A DNA stretch of 64,000 bases from Propionispora vibrioides (GCF_900110485.1 NZ_FODY01000025.1:1-64000), one strand, 5' to 3'. Shown: positions 26,312 to 35,469, counted from the stretch's first letter. Numbers and translations are program-made. The notes: a model not told the origin generated them from the sequence alone.

Positions 26312-27016
26312 TTACCCGCCGAGATAAGCCTTTCTGACATCCTCACTGGCTGCCAGTTCCTTGGCTGATCCCGATAAAGTAATACGGCCCGTTTCCAATA
26401 CATATGCTTTGTGGGCAATGGATAATGCCATATGTGCATTCTGTTCGACAAGCAGCACTGTAGTTCCTGTAGAGTTGATCTCCTGGACAATAGAAAATAT
26501 CTCTTTTACCAGAAGCGGCGCCAGCCCCATGGAAGGCTCATCCAAAAGTAAAAGCCGCGGCCGGCTCATCAGGGCACGCCCCATGGCCAGCATCTGCTGT
26601 TCGCCGCCGCTCAGCGTACCGGCCAACTGCGAACGGCGTTCAGCCAAACGGGGAAAACGTTCAAAAATTTTATTCAAATCCTGCTGGATTTCCTTCTTAT
26701 CGCTGCGGATATAGGCACCCAGCTCCAGATTTTCCATAACACTCATATTGGCAAATACCCGGCGGCCTTCCGGTACCTGGGAAATGCCCAACGAAACGAT
26801 GTTTTGCGCTGCCATACCACCGATTTCCTTGCCTTCAAACACAATTTTGCCGCTTTTGGGCTTGAGCAAACCGGAAATGGTACGCAAAATGGTACTTTTG
26901 CCGGCGCCATTAGCGCCGATCAGGGTGACAATCTCGCCTTCCGTTACTTCCACGCTGATTCCCTTGAGGGCGTGAATGGCACCATAATATACATTAATAT
27001 TATCAACTGTCAGCAT
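26312..27016 (-). CDS. livF: Branched-chain amino acid ABC transporter ATPase LivF
   Basis: One of two ATPases of a Liv-type (HAAT) importer. 234 residues with Walker A GANGAGKST (about 33-41), the ABC signature LSGGEQQML and Walker B LLLLDEPSMGL. The family signature VPEGRRVFANMSVMENLELGA identifies it as LivF rather than LivG. It starts at ATG 27016, one base overlapping the livG stop (TAATG). Confidence 0.95.
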   Translation of the reverse strand: MLTVDNINVYYGAIHALKGISVEVTEGEIVTLIGANGAGKSTILRTISGLLKPKSGKIVFEGKEIGGMAAQNIVSLGISQVPEGRRVFANMSVMENLELGAYIRSDKKEIQQDLNKIFERFPRLAERRSQLAGTLSGGEQQMLAMGRALMSRPRLLLLDEPSMGLAPLLVKEIFSIVQEINSTGTTVLLVEQNAHMALSIAHKAYVLETGRITLSGSAKELAASEDVRKAYLGG

Positions 27017-27783
27017 TAGTGCACTTCCTCCCCAAGATAAGCTTCAATAACCTTCGGATTGTTCTTGATCTCCTGCGGCACGCCGTGCGCAATAATGCTG
27101 CCGTAATCCAGTACATAAATCCGTTCACAGACATTCATGACCAGACTCATGTCATGCTCAATCAGCAAAATGGTCAAATTGAACTCTTTGCGAATCCAAC
27201 GGATCATCTCCATCAATTGATGTGTTTCCTGCGGATTCATCCCGGCGGCCGGTTCGTCCAGCAGCAGCAGCTTGGGCTGAGCGGCCAGCGCACGGGCAAT
27301 TTCCAGACGGCGCTGTTCACCATAAGGAAGATTTTTGGCGATTTCATCCTTCTTGTCGGCCAGTTTAAAGATTTCCAGAAAGCGGGTGGCCTTTTCCTCA
27401 ATTTCCTTCTCTTCATTGTGATAGCGGCCAAACCGGAGCACCGACTCGACCAAGCCATACTTAACATGAAAATGATAGGCGATTTTTACATTATCCAGCA
27501 CCGACAGATTGGAAAAGAGACGAATATTCTGGAAGGTCCGGGCAATTCCGCGTTGTGTGATCTGAAATGGTTTCAAACCGACTACACTTTTCCCGTCAAA
27601 GGTAATTTCGCCATCGGTCGGTTCATATACACCGGTTAAGAGGTTAAACGCCGTCGTCTTGCCCGCGCCGTTCGGCCCGATTAAGCCAATCAATTCGCCG
27701 TCATTGATTTCTACATCAAAATTCGATACGGCACGCAAGCCGCCGAATACTTTGGATAAATTACTTGCCTTTAACAGCGTCAT
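27016..27783 (-). CDS. livG: Branched-chain amino acid ABC transporter ATPase LivG
   Basis: The second ATPase of the importer, 255 residues. Walker A GPNGAGKTT, signature LPYGEQRRLEIARAL and Walker B LLLLDEPAAGMNPQE are present, and GIARTFQNIRLFSNLSVLDN is typical of LivG. The start is taken at ATG 27783, eight bases after GGAGG; a GTG/ATG five codons earlier has no spacing. It overlaps livM by 23 bases. Confidence 0.95.
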   Translation of the reverse strand: MTLLKASNLSKVFGGLRAVSNFDVEINDGELIGLIGPNGAGKTTAFNLLTGVYEPTDGEITFDGKSVVGLKPFQITQRGIARTFQNIRLFSNLSVLDNVKIAYHFHVKYGLVESVLRFGRYHNEEKEIEEKATRFLEIFKLADKKDEIAKNLPYGEQRRLEIARALAAQPKLLLLDEPAAGMNPQETHQLMEMIRWIRKEFNLTILLIEHDMSLVMNVCERIYVLDYGSIIAHGVPQEIKNNPKVIEAYLGEEVH

Positions 27784-28732
27784 GCTTGTCACCTCCAAAT
27801 AACCGGCCCCAGTTTTTGAATACCTGCAGGCTAAGTTCTTTATTGCCGAATAATCCTTGCGGACGGTAGATCATCAGTACAATCAGCACTAGCGAGTAAA
27901 TCACCATGCGCCATTCGGGATAGCTGGCCAAGGCAGCCGACACAAAGGTTAAGAGGACGGCAGAAGTGATCGAACCGGTAATACTGCCCAGACCGCCCAA
28001 CACCACCATGGTCAGAATATCGAAGGACTTCATAAAGGTAAAGGACGCCGGATGGGCAATGTAAAAATAGTGGGAAAACAGCGTCCCGGCCACGCCGGCG
28101 AAAGCCGCGCCGATGGTAAAGGCCAGTACTTTATACCTGGTTGTATCAACACCCATGGCCTCGGCAGCGATTTCATTTTCCCTGATGGAAATAATCGCCC
28201 GTCCATGAGAAGAATTAATTAGGTTCTTGATAAAAAAGATAGTAAACACTGTCAAAAAGAAGACCCACGTGAAGGTGGTATAGCGGGGGATGCCCATAAA
28301 GCCGGACGCACCGCCCACATAAGGAATGTTCAGGATGGTAATACGGATAATCTCACCCAGTCCCAACGTAGCAATGGCCAGATAGTCACCGTTTAGCCGC
28401 AGCGTCGGCAGACCGATCAAAAAGCCAAGCATACCGGCTGCCACAGCACCGCCAAAAATAGCTACAATAAAAGGAAGGTGCATTTTTACCGTCAGTACCG
28501 CTCCCAGATAGGCACCGACCGCCATAAAGCCGGCATGGCCGATGGAAAACTGTCCGGCAAAACCGTTAATCAAATTCAAGCTGCTTACCAAGATAATGTT
28601 AATACAGATCAGCACCAGATTCAGCTGCCAGAAAGGACCAATCATATTCGTCATAATGAGCGCTTGTAGAATACCGTATACAACCAGGCAGGCGCCCAAA
28701 GACAGTATATCTTTTTTCGTAGCCTCTCTCAT
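27761..28732 (-). CDS. livM: Branched-chain amino acid ABC permease LivM
   Basis: A 323-residue permease with about nine or ten membrane spans. SIGHAGFMAVGAYLGAVLT and IATLGLGEIIRI with the loop ISIRENEIAAEAMGVDTTRYK (the ATPase-coupling EAA-like loop) are typical of LivM. ATG 28732 follows AGGTGA; the GTG at 28741 abuts the livH stop and is the alternative. Confidence 0.94.
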   Translation of the reverse strand: MREATKKDILSLGACLVVYGILQALIMTNMIGPFWQLNLVLICINIILVSSLNLINGFAGQFSIGHAGFMAVGAYLGAVLTVKMHLPFIVAIFGGAVAAGMLGFLIGLPTLRLNGDYLAIATLGLGEIIRITILNIPYVGGASGFMGIPRYTTFTWVFFLTVFTIFFIKNLINSSHGRAIISIRENEIAAEAMGVDTTRYKVLAFTIGAAFAGVAGTLFSHYFYIAHPASFTFMKSFDILTMVVLGGLGSITGSITSAVLLTFVSAALASYPEWRMVIYSLVLIVLMIYRPQGLFGNKELSLQVFKNWGRLFGGDKHDAVKGK

Positions 28733-28741
28733 CTTGGTCAC

Positions 28742-29638
28742 CTACACTTTCTCACGTACATTTTTGCCAAGCAAGCCGGCCGGCCTGAACAGCAAAATGA
28801 GGATTAATATGCCAAAAGCTGCGGCATCGCGGAAAGTCGAGGAAATGAAGCCGCTGACCAGGGCTTCCACCACACCCATGATAATGCCGCCGAGCATGGC
28901 TCCCGGAATTACGCCGATCCCGCCCAATACCGCCGCCACAAAAGCCTTCAGACCGGGCATAATGCCCATCAGCGGATCAATGGAATTGTAGTAAACACCA
29001 ACCAGCACGCCGGCCGCGGCGGCCAGCCCGGAGCCAATACCGAAGGTAAAGGAAATAACCCGGTCCACATTGATGCCCATTAAACGGGCAGCATCGGTAT
29101 CAAACGAAACAGCCCGCATGGCTTTACCGATTTTTGTCTTCTGCACGACATAAGTCAACAGCACCATGAGCAGCAAGGCAACGACCAGAATGACAATCTG
29201 TTGGCTGTTGATAACAATGCCGCCAATATTATAAAGCTCCGCGGCAAACACCTTCGGGAAGGTCCGCGGCTGCGGCGTTACAATCAGCATCCCGCCATAC
29301 TCTAAGAGCAGCGATACGCCGATTGCCGTAATCAATACGGCAATCTTCGGCGCCGACCGCAACGGCCGGTAAGCTAGCCGTTCAATAATCATACCTGCCA
29401 GAGCGGCTCCCACCATGGCCAGCACCAACGCCGGCAAAAAGGGCATCTTCAGTGTCGTGGTGGCAAAAAAGCCAAGATAGGCTCCCAGCATATAAATATC
29501 GCCATGAGCAAAATTGATAAGTTTGATAATGCCGTAAACCATGGTATAACCAAGGGCAATCAAGGAATAAATACTGCCCAGGGATACACCATTAATCAAC
29601 TGTTGGATAAACTGTTGAAAAAAGGATGATGCCTCCAT
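28742..29638 (-). CDS. livH: Branched-chain amino acid ABC permease LivH
   Basis: A 298-residue permease with about eight spans; NGVSLGSIYSLIALGYTMVYGII and INFAHGDIYMLGAYLGF are LivH signatures, and AVSFDTDAARLMGINVDRVI is the ATPase-contact loop. It is the first transporter-core gene of the operon and follows the nearest binding-protein gene after 305 bases, which may hold a weak promoter and an mRNA-processing or attenuation hairpin. Confidence 0.94.
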   Translation of the reverse strand: MEASSFFQQFIQQLINGVSLGSIYSLIALGYTMVYGIIKLINFAHGDIYMLGAYLGFFATTTLKMPFLPALVLAMVGAALAGMIIERLAYRPLRSAPKIAVLITAIGVSLLLEYGGMLIVTPQPRTFPKVFAAELYNIGGIVINSQQIVILVVALLLMVLLTYVVQKTKIGKAMRAVSFDTDAARLMGINVDRVISFTFGIGSGLAAAAGVLVGVYYNSIDPLMGIMPGLKAFVAAVLGGIGVIPGAMLGGIIMGVVEALVSGFISSTFRDAAAFGILILILLFRPAGLLGKNVREKV

Positions 29639-29943
29639 GTTGATTTTCCCTCCATAACTCTTTCTTTTTCATTACAACGATCCCTGCCGGAAATCCTTGC
29701 CAAACAATTGCAACAGGAAGGGGATAAGACTAAGATGCCTTATCCCCTTTTGGACACACGTAACCCGAAGTCTGTACTGGCCCTTCTGCGGCGCCCCACC
29801 ATGAAGATCTGCCAAAGCGATTGCGGCAGATCTATCTATGCTGTTGTTAGACTGCTCTTTCAGACCGCACACACCCGGCTGTTTCGCATCAACTCTATGC
29901 TAAGTTACTTAATTATACACCGAATTTCAGCGGTGGACAGTCT
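29639..29943 (-). other. 305-base gap with hairpins upstream of livH
   Basis: No gene is supported. It contains GGGGATAAG/CTTATCCCC (29717-29748), a perfect AGATCTGCC/GGCAGATCT hairpin (29805-29832), CACCG/CGGTG (29918-29935) and a TATAAT on the minus strand at 29912-29917 with no good -35. The first hairpin could let binding protein be made in excess over permease, a common pattern for ABC importers. Confidence 0.45.
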
Positions 29944-31107
29944 TTAAGGATTAATTTTCTCCTTAAAAGTTTGCTTGCCGTCTTTCATCTCAATGATAAC
30001 GGCACTCTTCACGGCATCATGGGTTTCATTCAAGGTAATCAGACCGGATACAGCCTGATAATCCCTGGTCTTAGCCAGTGCGTCCTTAATCGCAACCGGA
30101 TCGGTTGAATTAGCCCGTTTGATCGCTTCGATGACCATCATCGTAGCATCGTAGGACAAGGCGGCAAAAGCGTCCGGTACCTGGCCGTACTCTTTCTTAT
30201 AAGCCTCAACAAAGTCTTTGATCGCCGGACTGTTGTCGTCAGGAGAATAATGGTTGGCAAAAAAGGTATTGTTCAGCGCATCGGCGCCGGCAATTTCCGG
30301 CAGTTTAGCCGAATCCCAGCCGTCGCCGCCCAGCACCGGCATCATTAAACCAAGTTCGCGGGCCTGCTTGATAATCATACCCACTTCCTGATAATATCCC
30401 GGTACGAAAAGCACATCCGGATTGGCTGCTTTTATTTTGGTAAGCGTTGCCTTAAAATCGGTGTCTTTAGCTAAATAGGCCTCATCGGCTACAATCTTGC
30501 CGCCGTTTTTCTCAAAGGTTTCCTTAAAGAACTGGCCCAGCCCTTTGGCATAGTCACTGGAGTTGTCGATGTACAGAGCCGCTGTTTTGCCTTTCAGCGA
30601 TTTGGTGGCAAAATTGGCCATAACCGAACCCTGGAAAGGATCAATAAACGCTGCTCTGAACAGGAAGTCTCTTACCTTGCCGGTGGCCGGATCAACCGTA
30701 ACCTTGGGATTGGATGCCGTCGGACTGATCGCCAAAACCTGGTTGTCGGTGTTTACCTGAGCGCCGGCAATCACGCTGGAGGATGCGATAGGAGCGATTA
30801 CCGCCACTACCTTATCCTGAGTAATCAGTTTTTGCATGGCATTAGCGGCTTCCGCGGCCTCACTCTTGTTATCGGCCACCACTAAATCCAGTTTTTTGCC
30901 CAGCACGCCGCCCTTTTCATTCACCTGCTTGATAGCCAGTTTGGCGCCATTGCTTGCCGATCCGCCAAAGGTAGCATTTCCGCCGGTCATTTCCAAATTG
31001 GCACCGAGCTTAATGACGTCTGCGCTTTGCTGTCCGCCACAACCCGCCAGTAAAACGGCAGACATGGCAAGTCCGAACAATGCTTTTACCATCTTTTTCG
31101 CAACCAT
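29944..31107 (-). CDS. Branched-chain amino acid-binding lipoprotein (LivJ-type, copy 1)
   Basis: A 387-residue periplasmic-binding-fold lipoprotein of the ABC importer. The lipobox VLLAGC places the lipidated cysteine at residue 23. IKLGANLEMTGGNATFGGSASNGAKLAI and the Ser/Thr-rich ligand loop SPTASNPKV are typical of Leu/Ile/Val-binding proteins. Of the three paralogues it is the most distant and the nearest to livH, so it is probably the core binding protein. It has a perfect consensus promoter, without the palindrome seen at the other two. Confidence 0.93.
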   Translation of the reverse strand: MVAKKMVKALFGLAMSAVLLAGCGGQQSADVIKLGANLEMTGGNATFGGSASNGAKLAIKQVNEKGGVLGKKLDLVVADNKSEAAEAANAMQKLITQDKVVAVIAPIASSSVIAGAQVNTDNQVLAISPTASNPKVTVDPATGKVRDFLFRAAFIDPFQGSVMANFATKSLKGKTAALYIDNSSDYAKGLGQFFKETFEKNGGKIVADEAYLAKDTDFKATLTKIKAANPDVLFVPGYYQEVGMIIKQARELGLMMPVLGGDGWDSAKLPEIAGADALNNTFFANHYSPDDNSPAIKDFVEAYKKEYGQVPDAFAALSYDATMMVIEAIKRANSTDPVAIKDALAKTRDYQAVSGLITLNETHDAVKSAVIIEMKDGKQTFKEKINP

Positions 31108-31225
31108 ATTTCTCCCCCTATTTTATTACTGATAGATCCGTATCCATCCCTATGATACTGCCGTCCATCCGTTTCGTATCTTTCCAGGATGAATATAACA
31201 CGATTTCGTATCATTTACAGTGTAT

Positions 31226-31254
31226 ATTATATGGTTGCGCTTGGTGGCTGTCAA
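31226..31254 (-). promoter_or_regulatory. Promoter of binding-protein gene copy 1
   Basis: Minus strand: TTGACA, 17 bases, TATAAT; perfect consensus. Transcription would start near 31219, giving a leader of about 110 bases. Confidence 0.85.
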
Positions 31255-31258
31255 TACT

Positions 31259-31293
31259 TCACACAAGGACTTTAAAGCAAAAGTCCTTGTGTG
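31259..31293 (-). terminator. Hairpin after binding-protein gene copy 2
   Basis: CACACAAGGACTTT pairs perfectly with AAAGTCCTTGTGTG. It has no T-run, so termination may be weak; it separates copy 2 from the promoter of copy 1. Confidence 0.5.
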
Positions 31294-31355
31294 GTAGACA
31301 TTGTGTTTTTTTCTGGAAAACAATGCGGGAATCCGTCTTTTTTTACTGTGATGAA

Positions 31356-32519
31356 TTAGGGATTAACTTTTTCTTTAAACACTTGCTTGCCGTCTTTCAT
31401 TTCCACTACAACGGCACTCTTGATCGGATTATGGTTAGCATCCAAGGTCAGTATGCCGGTAACGACCTGCAAATCTTTGGTCTTTTCCAGGGCTTCTCTG
31501 ATTTTTTCCGGATCATCGCTGCCGGCCCGTTTGATTGCGTCAATCAACATGAGCGCGGTGTCATAGCCGAGCGCGGAGAAAGCACTGGGTGCTTCATTGT
31601 ATTCTTTTTTATAGTCTTCCACAAATTTAACTACCCGGGGATCTTTGTCTTCGGCTGAATAGTGATTGCTGAAGAACGTGTTGTTCAGCGGTCCGGTGCC
31701 AGCAATTTCAGTTATTTTGGCGTTATCCCAGCCGTCGGTACCCAATAAAGGTACATTGATGCCCAATTCGCGGGCCTGTTTTACAATCTTGCCAACTTCT
31801 TCATAGTAGGCCGGAATGAAAATAATATCGGCATTGAGGCTCTTGATTTTAGTCAGAGTAGCCTTGAAATCCTGATCTTTTTGCAGGAAGGCTTCTTTGC
31901 CGATGATCTGTCCGCCATTTTTCGTAAAGCTTTCCGTAAACGATTCAGCCAGATTCTTGGAATAATCGGAGCTGCTGTCGATGTAAATGACTGCCGTTTT
32001 AGCATGCAGCGTCTTGGTAGCAAAGTTAGCCATTACGATGCCCTGGAACGGATCGATAAAGCAGCCACGGAAAGCATACGGTCTTACCTGTCCATTATCA
32101 TCTACGGTAATTTTTGTATTAGTGCCTGTAGGAGTAACTAACGGGACTTTGTTGTCCTGAGAAATTTGCAACGCGGCAATTGCGTTCGAACTGGTAATCG
32201 GTCCTAGCATAGCTGAAACTTTATCCTGCGTAATCAGTTTTGTTGCTGCATTGGCTGCTTCCGAAGCTTCCGACTTGTTGTCAGCCTGTACAAGCACAAT
32301 CTTTTTGCCCAGCACACCGCCGGCGTCATTAGCTTCTTTAATCGCCAGCATGATTCCGTTTAACGACTGCTTGCCATAGTCGGCTACACCGCCGGTCAGC
32401 TCAAAGTTGCCACCGATACGGATTTCCTTGTCATTCGAGGTAGCACTATTTCCGCAACCTGCTACCAACGACATCAGCACTAAAGCAGATGTCATAACTC
32501 CCAACCACTTTTTCTTCAT
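31356..32519 (-). CDS. Branched-chain amino acid-binding lipoprotein (copy 2)
   Basis: A 387-residue LivJ-type lipoprotein. From ATG 32519 (preferred, nine bases after GAGGAG) the lipobox SLVAGC gives a lipidated cysteine at residue 22. It is very similar to copy 3 (for example GGQIIGKEAFLQKDQDFKAT and PLLGTDGWD are shared), so the two probably arose by a recent tandem duplication. Its promoter region carries a palindrome also found at copy 3. Confidence 0.93.
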   Translation of the reverse strand: MKKKWLGVMTSALVLMSLVAGCGNSATSNDKEIRIGGNFELTGGVADYGKQSLNGIMLAIKEANDAGGVLGKKIVLVQADNKSEASEAANAATKLITQDKVSAMLGPITSSNAIAALQISQDNKVPLVTPTGTNTKITVDDNGQVRPYAFRGCFIDPFQGIVMANFATKTLHAKTAVIYIDSSSDYSKNLAESFTESFTKNGGQIIGKEAFLQKDQDFKATLTKIKSLNADIIFIPAYYEEVGKIVKQARELGINVPLLGTDGWDNAKITEIAGTGPLNNTFFSNHYSAEDKDPRVVKFVEDYKKEYNEAPSAFSALGYDTALMLIDAIKRAGSDDPEKIREALEKTKDLQVVTGILTLDANHNPIKSAVVVEMKDGKQVFKEKVNP

Positions 32520-32528
32520 AACTGTCAT

Positions 32529-32700
32529 CTCCTCTGTCTTGATCCGGCTGCCGCCAACAATAAAAAAACCCCATCACAGGTTTCTAAAAAATCCCTGCTG
32601 GGCGTCGGCCCCAGTTGATTAAGCCGGGATAACTCCCGCTGCGCTGTCAACTTTCTTTACACATTGTCCGGATCGTGTTTTCTGATAGTACACAACACAA
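32529..32700 (-). promoter_or_regulatory. Structured leader of binding-protein gene copy 2
   Basis: On the minus strand the leader can form GTTGA...TCAAC, then CTGGG...CCCAG followed by CAGGGATTTTTT, then AACC...GGGTT with a seven-T run ahead of the ribosome binding site. The two T-runs suggest an attenuator. No leader peptide rich in Leu/Ile/Val and no known aptamer could be found. Confidence 0.45.
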
Positions 32701-32710
32701 ACATGTTTGT
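32697..32710. promoter_or_regulatory. Operator-like palindrome, copy 2
   Basis: ACAAACATGTTTGT, a perfect 14-base palindrome located 11 bases downstream of the -10, around positions +5 to +18. Copy 3 has a related site at the same place. Confidence 0.55.
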
Positions 32711-32721
32711 CTATGAGAATT

Positions 32722-32750
32722 ATTATAGGCCCCTCCATATCCGCTGTCAA
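32722..32750 (-). promoter_or_regulatory. Promoter of binding-protein gene copy 2
   Basis: Minus strand: TTGACA, 17 bases, TATAAT; perfect consensus. Confidence 0.85.
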
Positions 32751-32866
32751 TAGATTATTTCTGGAGATATGCGGCTTTTGTCCTTCTTAAAAAGACAAAG
32801 GTATTTGTAATTTTTATTTTTTTCTACTTATACCTGTAAAGTAAACACCTGGGACAAACATTTCAA

Positions 32867-32916
32867 AGCAGAAAATAAAAGCAGCCCCGCCGGTTGATCT
32901 TACCCAGCGGAGCTGC
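32867..32916 (-). terminator. Terminator of binding-protein gene copy 3
   Basis: Minus strand: GCAGCTCCGCTGG pairs with CCGGCGGGGCTGC (with wobble), followed by TTTTATTTT. Confidence 0.8.
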
Positions 32917-32931
32917 CTAATATATCAGTAC

Positions 32932-34092
32932 TTACGGATTTACCTTTTCTCTAAATACCTGTTTGCCGTCTTTCATTTCGATAACTACGGCGCTCTTAAC
33001 CGGATTATGGTTTTCATCCAACGTCAACACACCGGTTACAACCTGCAGGTCTTTGGTCTTTTCCAGAGCGTCTCTGATTTTGCCCGGATCATCACTGCCG
33101 GCCCGTTTGATCGCGTCGATCAACATGAGCGCCGTGTCATAGCCAAGTGCTGCTAAAGCGCTGGGAGCTTCGTTGTACTCTTTCTTATAGGCTTCCACAA
33201 ATTTCACAACACGGGGATCTTTGTCTTCCGGTGAATAGTGATTGCTGAAGAAACCGTTATTTAAAGCGGCTGCACCGGCAATTTCCACCAGTTTGGAATC
33301 ATCCCAACCGTCGGTGCCGAGCAGCGGCACAGTAATACCTAATTCACGAGCCTGTTTGTTAATCTTGCCAACCTCTTCATAATAGGCCGGAATGAACACA
33401 ACATCAGGATTCATCCCTTTAATTTTAGTCAAAGTAGCTTTAAAGTCCTGGTCCTTTTGCAAGAAAGCTTCCTTGCCGATAATCTGTCCGCCGTTTTTCG
33501 TGAAAGCGGCTTCAAAAGATTCGGACAAACCCTTGGAATAGTCGGAGCTGCTGTCAATATAGATGACCGCTGTTTTGGCTTTCAGTGTTTTAGCCGCAAA
33601 GTTTGCCATAACCTGGCCCTGGAAAGGATCAATGAAGCAGCCGCGGAAAGCATAGGGTCTAACTTGGCCGTTATCTACCGTAATGTTAGGATTGGTTCCG
33701 GTCGGGGTAATAATCGGCACTTTGTTATCCTGGCCGATTTGCAGCGTGGCCAGTACGTCAGAACTGGTTACCGGACCTAATACGGCCGATACTTTGTCCT
33801 GGGTGATCAGCTTGGTTACCGCATTGGCCGCTTCGGAAGGCTCCGATTTATTATCGGCCTGAACCAGCACTAATTTCTTACCGTTAACACCGCCGGCTTC
33901 ATTAACTTCTTTAAAAGCAAGCATAATACCATTGACCGTCTGTTTGCCGAAGTTAGCAACACCGCCGGTTAACTCAAAATTGGCCCCGATTTTAATTTCC
34001 TTTGAATCGGAACCCGTTGAGGAACCGCAGCCGGCTACCAAACCTGTTACCATGACGGCACTCAACAGCAACCCCATCCATTTTTTTCTCAT
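32932..34092 (-). CDS. Branched-chain amino acid-binding lipoprotein (copy 3)
   Basis: A 386-residue LivJ-type lipoprotein, lipobox GLVAGC with cysteine at residue 22. It is a close paralogue of copy 2. It has its own promoter, an operator-like palindrome and a strong terminator, so it is a single-gene unit. It has no dedicated permease nearby other than livHM, so it probably feeds the same core with a different or better-regulated ligand range. Start ATG 34092 follows GGGGGAG. Confidence 0.93.
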   Translation of the reverse strand: MRKKWMGLLLSAVMVTGLVAGCGSSTGSDSKEIKIGANFELTGGVANFGKQTVNGIMLAFKEVNEAGGVNGKKLVLVQADNKSEPSEAANAVTKLITQDKVSAVLGPVTSSDVLATLQIGQDNKVPIITPTGTNPNITVDNGQVRPYAFRGCFIDPFQGQVMANFAAKTLKAKTAVIYIDSSSDYSKGLSESFEAAFTKNGGQIIGKEAFLQKDQDFKATLTKIKGMNPDVVFIPAYYEEVGKINKQARELGITVPLLGTDGWDDSKLVEIAGAAALNNGFFSNHYSPEDKDPRVVKFVEAYKKEYNEAPSALAALGYDTALMLIDAIKRAGSDDPGKIRDALEKTKDLQVVTGVLTLDENHNPVKSAVVIEMKDGKQVFREKVNP

Positions 34093-34310
34093 CTTTTCAT
34101 CTCCCCCTAAAATTGGCTAACCCGCTGCCTAACTCATTCCGCTGCTTTCACTGCCGTCCCGGACCGCTCCGAACCAGGACTCACATATCAGTAATGGAGC
34201 TGCCGCCACTCCCCTCCGGCACACAACAACCGGCTGCGATGCATTCCACTATGTAGCAGACGACAGCAATGTTTACACATTTACCGCCTTTTTTCAGAAC
34301 GAGTACTCTC
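34093..34310 (-). other. Leader of binding-protein gene copy 3
   Basis: About 240 bases of untranslated leader lie between the promoter and the gene. It shares ATGTGTAAA with the copy-2 leader, but no clear terminator hairpin or known aptamer was found. No coding sequence is supported here. Confidence 0.4.
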
Positions 34311-34328
34311 TAAACAAACCTTTGTTTA
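34311..34328. promoter_or_regulatory. Operator-like palindrome, copy 3
   Basis: TAAACAAA, CC, TTTGTTTA: an 8-2-8 inverted repeat just downstream of the -10, in the same position as the palindrome at copy 2. Together they suggest a shared repressor. Confidence 0.55.
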
Positions 34329-34336
34329 TGAAAATT

Positions 34337-34366
34337 ATTATATTCGCCCCATCAGGCGGCTGTCAA
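34337..34366 (-). promoter_or_regulatory. Promoter of binding-protein gene copy 3
   Basis: Minus strand: TTGACA, 18 bases, TATAAT. Confidence 0.8.
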
Positions 34367-34465
34367 TCAATTTTTTGTTTTATTTATACACATTTGTCCT
34401 TTCTTAAAATACATTCATCTAGTGGTCTGGCCTTTTTGATTGTCTGTACTGCCATTGAAAGCAAC

Positions 34466-35281
34466 TTAATACAAATCGGGCCGCCGGTGCTGCAAAAGCG
34501 GCAGCTCTTGCCGAACCTTCTGCAGCCTGGTCAAATCAACCGCAACACAAAGCAGCTCTTCCTGGCTGCCGCATTGACCAAGCGGTTCGCCCCAAGGGTC
34601 CACCACCAGGGAGTGGCCGTAAGGCTGATAGGCGGCACCCGGTGTGGCCGCTGGCGACACTCCTACCGTAAACACTTGATTGTCCACGGCCCGTGCCCGG
34701 AGCAGCAGTTCCCAGTGAACCGGTCCGGTAACCGGACTAAAGGCGGCAGGATATATCAGAATATCCGCTCCCTGCAGTACCATCGCACGGGCCAACTCCG
34801 GGAACCGTAAATCATAGCAAATAGCCACCCCCAGGCGCAGTCCGTCAACCGTCAGGACTGTCCCGGCATTGCCGGCGGTGATAACCGCCGACTCCTGAAA
34901 TTGCGTCCCCTGAGCAATCGCTATGTCAAACAAATGGACTTTCCGGTGCTTGCCCAGTAAACTGCCATTCCGGTCAAAAACAAAACAGGTGTTATAAATC
35001 CTTCCCGCGCTGTCCCGTTCGGGAATCGAGCCGCCCACCAGCACAACACGGTGCCGGGCCGCCAGAGCTCCCAACAATTGAAGCGTTTCACCATGGGGAT
35101 AGCTTTCGGCGTAGGCGGCGAACAGTTCGGTCTGATAAGGGCAGTTAAACATTTCCGGCAGTATCACAATCCGGCAGCCCCGGACAGCGGCTGCCGCCAC
35201 ATAGGCTGCCGCTGTTTTCAGGTTTTCCTTCTTTTCTTCCACAACCGGCATCTGGCAGATGCCCAGGTTAACGGTAGGCAT
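34466..35281 (-). CDS. Nitrilase-superfamily amidase (omega-amidase-like)
   Basis: A 271-residue carbon-nitrogen hydrolase. The catalytic triad is visible as Glu43 (LPEMFNCPY), Lys114 (RKVHLFD) and Cys155 (GVAICYDLRFPE). The overall pattern is closest to omega-amidase/Nit2-type enzymes that deamidate alpha-ketoglutaramate or alpha-ketosuccinamate, but related enzymes act on other amides, so the substrate is inferred. It stands alone between the BCAA-binding protein gene and the glutamate synthase unit, a nitrogen-metabolism neighbourhood. Confidence 0.85.
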   Translation of the reverse strand: MPTVNLGICQMPVVEEKKENLKTAAAYVAAAAVRGCRIVILPEMFNCPYQTELFAAYAESYPHGETLQLLGALAARHRVVLVGGSIPERDSAGRIYNTCFVFDRNGSLLGKHRKVHLFDIAIAQGTQFQESAVITAGNAGTVLTVDGLRLGVAICYDLRFPELARAMVLQGADILIYPAAFSPVTGPVHWELLLRARAVDNQVFTVGVSPAATPGAAYQPYGHSLVVDPWGEPLGQCGSQEELLCVAVDLTRLQKVRQELPLLQHRRPDLY

Positions 35282-35341
35282 GACTTTCCCTCCCTTTTCT
35301 CTATCTTCCTTTATTTTACATGCCTTGTAAACCTTTTTTAA

Positions 35342-35380
35342 CGAAAAAAACCGGACTCAGCAAGCTGAGTCCGGTTTAAA
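35342..35380. terminator. Terminator after the glutamate synthase unit
   Basis: CCGGACTCAGC pairs perfectly with GCTGAGTCCGG around AA; an A-run on the left gives a T-run on the minus strand, and TTTA follows on the plus strand. Confidence 0.8.
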
Positions 35381-35459
35381 GAACCACTGATTTATTCACA
35401 CCGCCCATCCTGGCGGATCTTTTTCTTGCCTGGCCGACTCATTAAATCAGCGGTTCCCT
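35378..35459 (-). repeat. Short, internally deleted family-A repeat
   Basis: 82 bases with both terminal arms (GAACCACTGATTTATT and ATTAAATCAGCGGTTCCC) and the inner GGCGGATCTTTTTC, in reverse orientation to copy 1. The central 80 bases are missing, as in an internal-deletion derivative. Confidence 0.8.
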
Positions 35460-35469
35460 AGTCACACTA

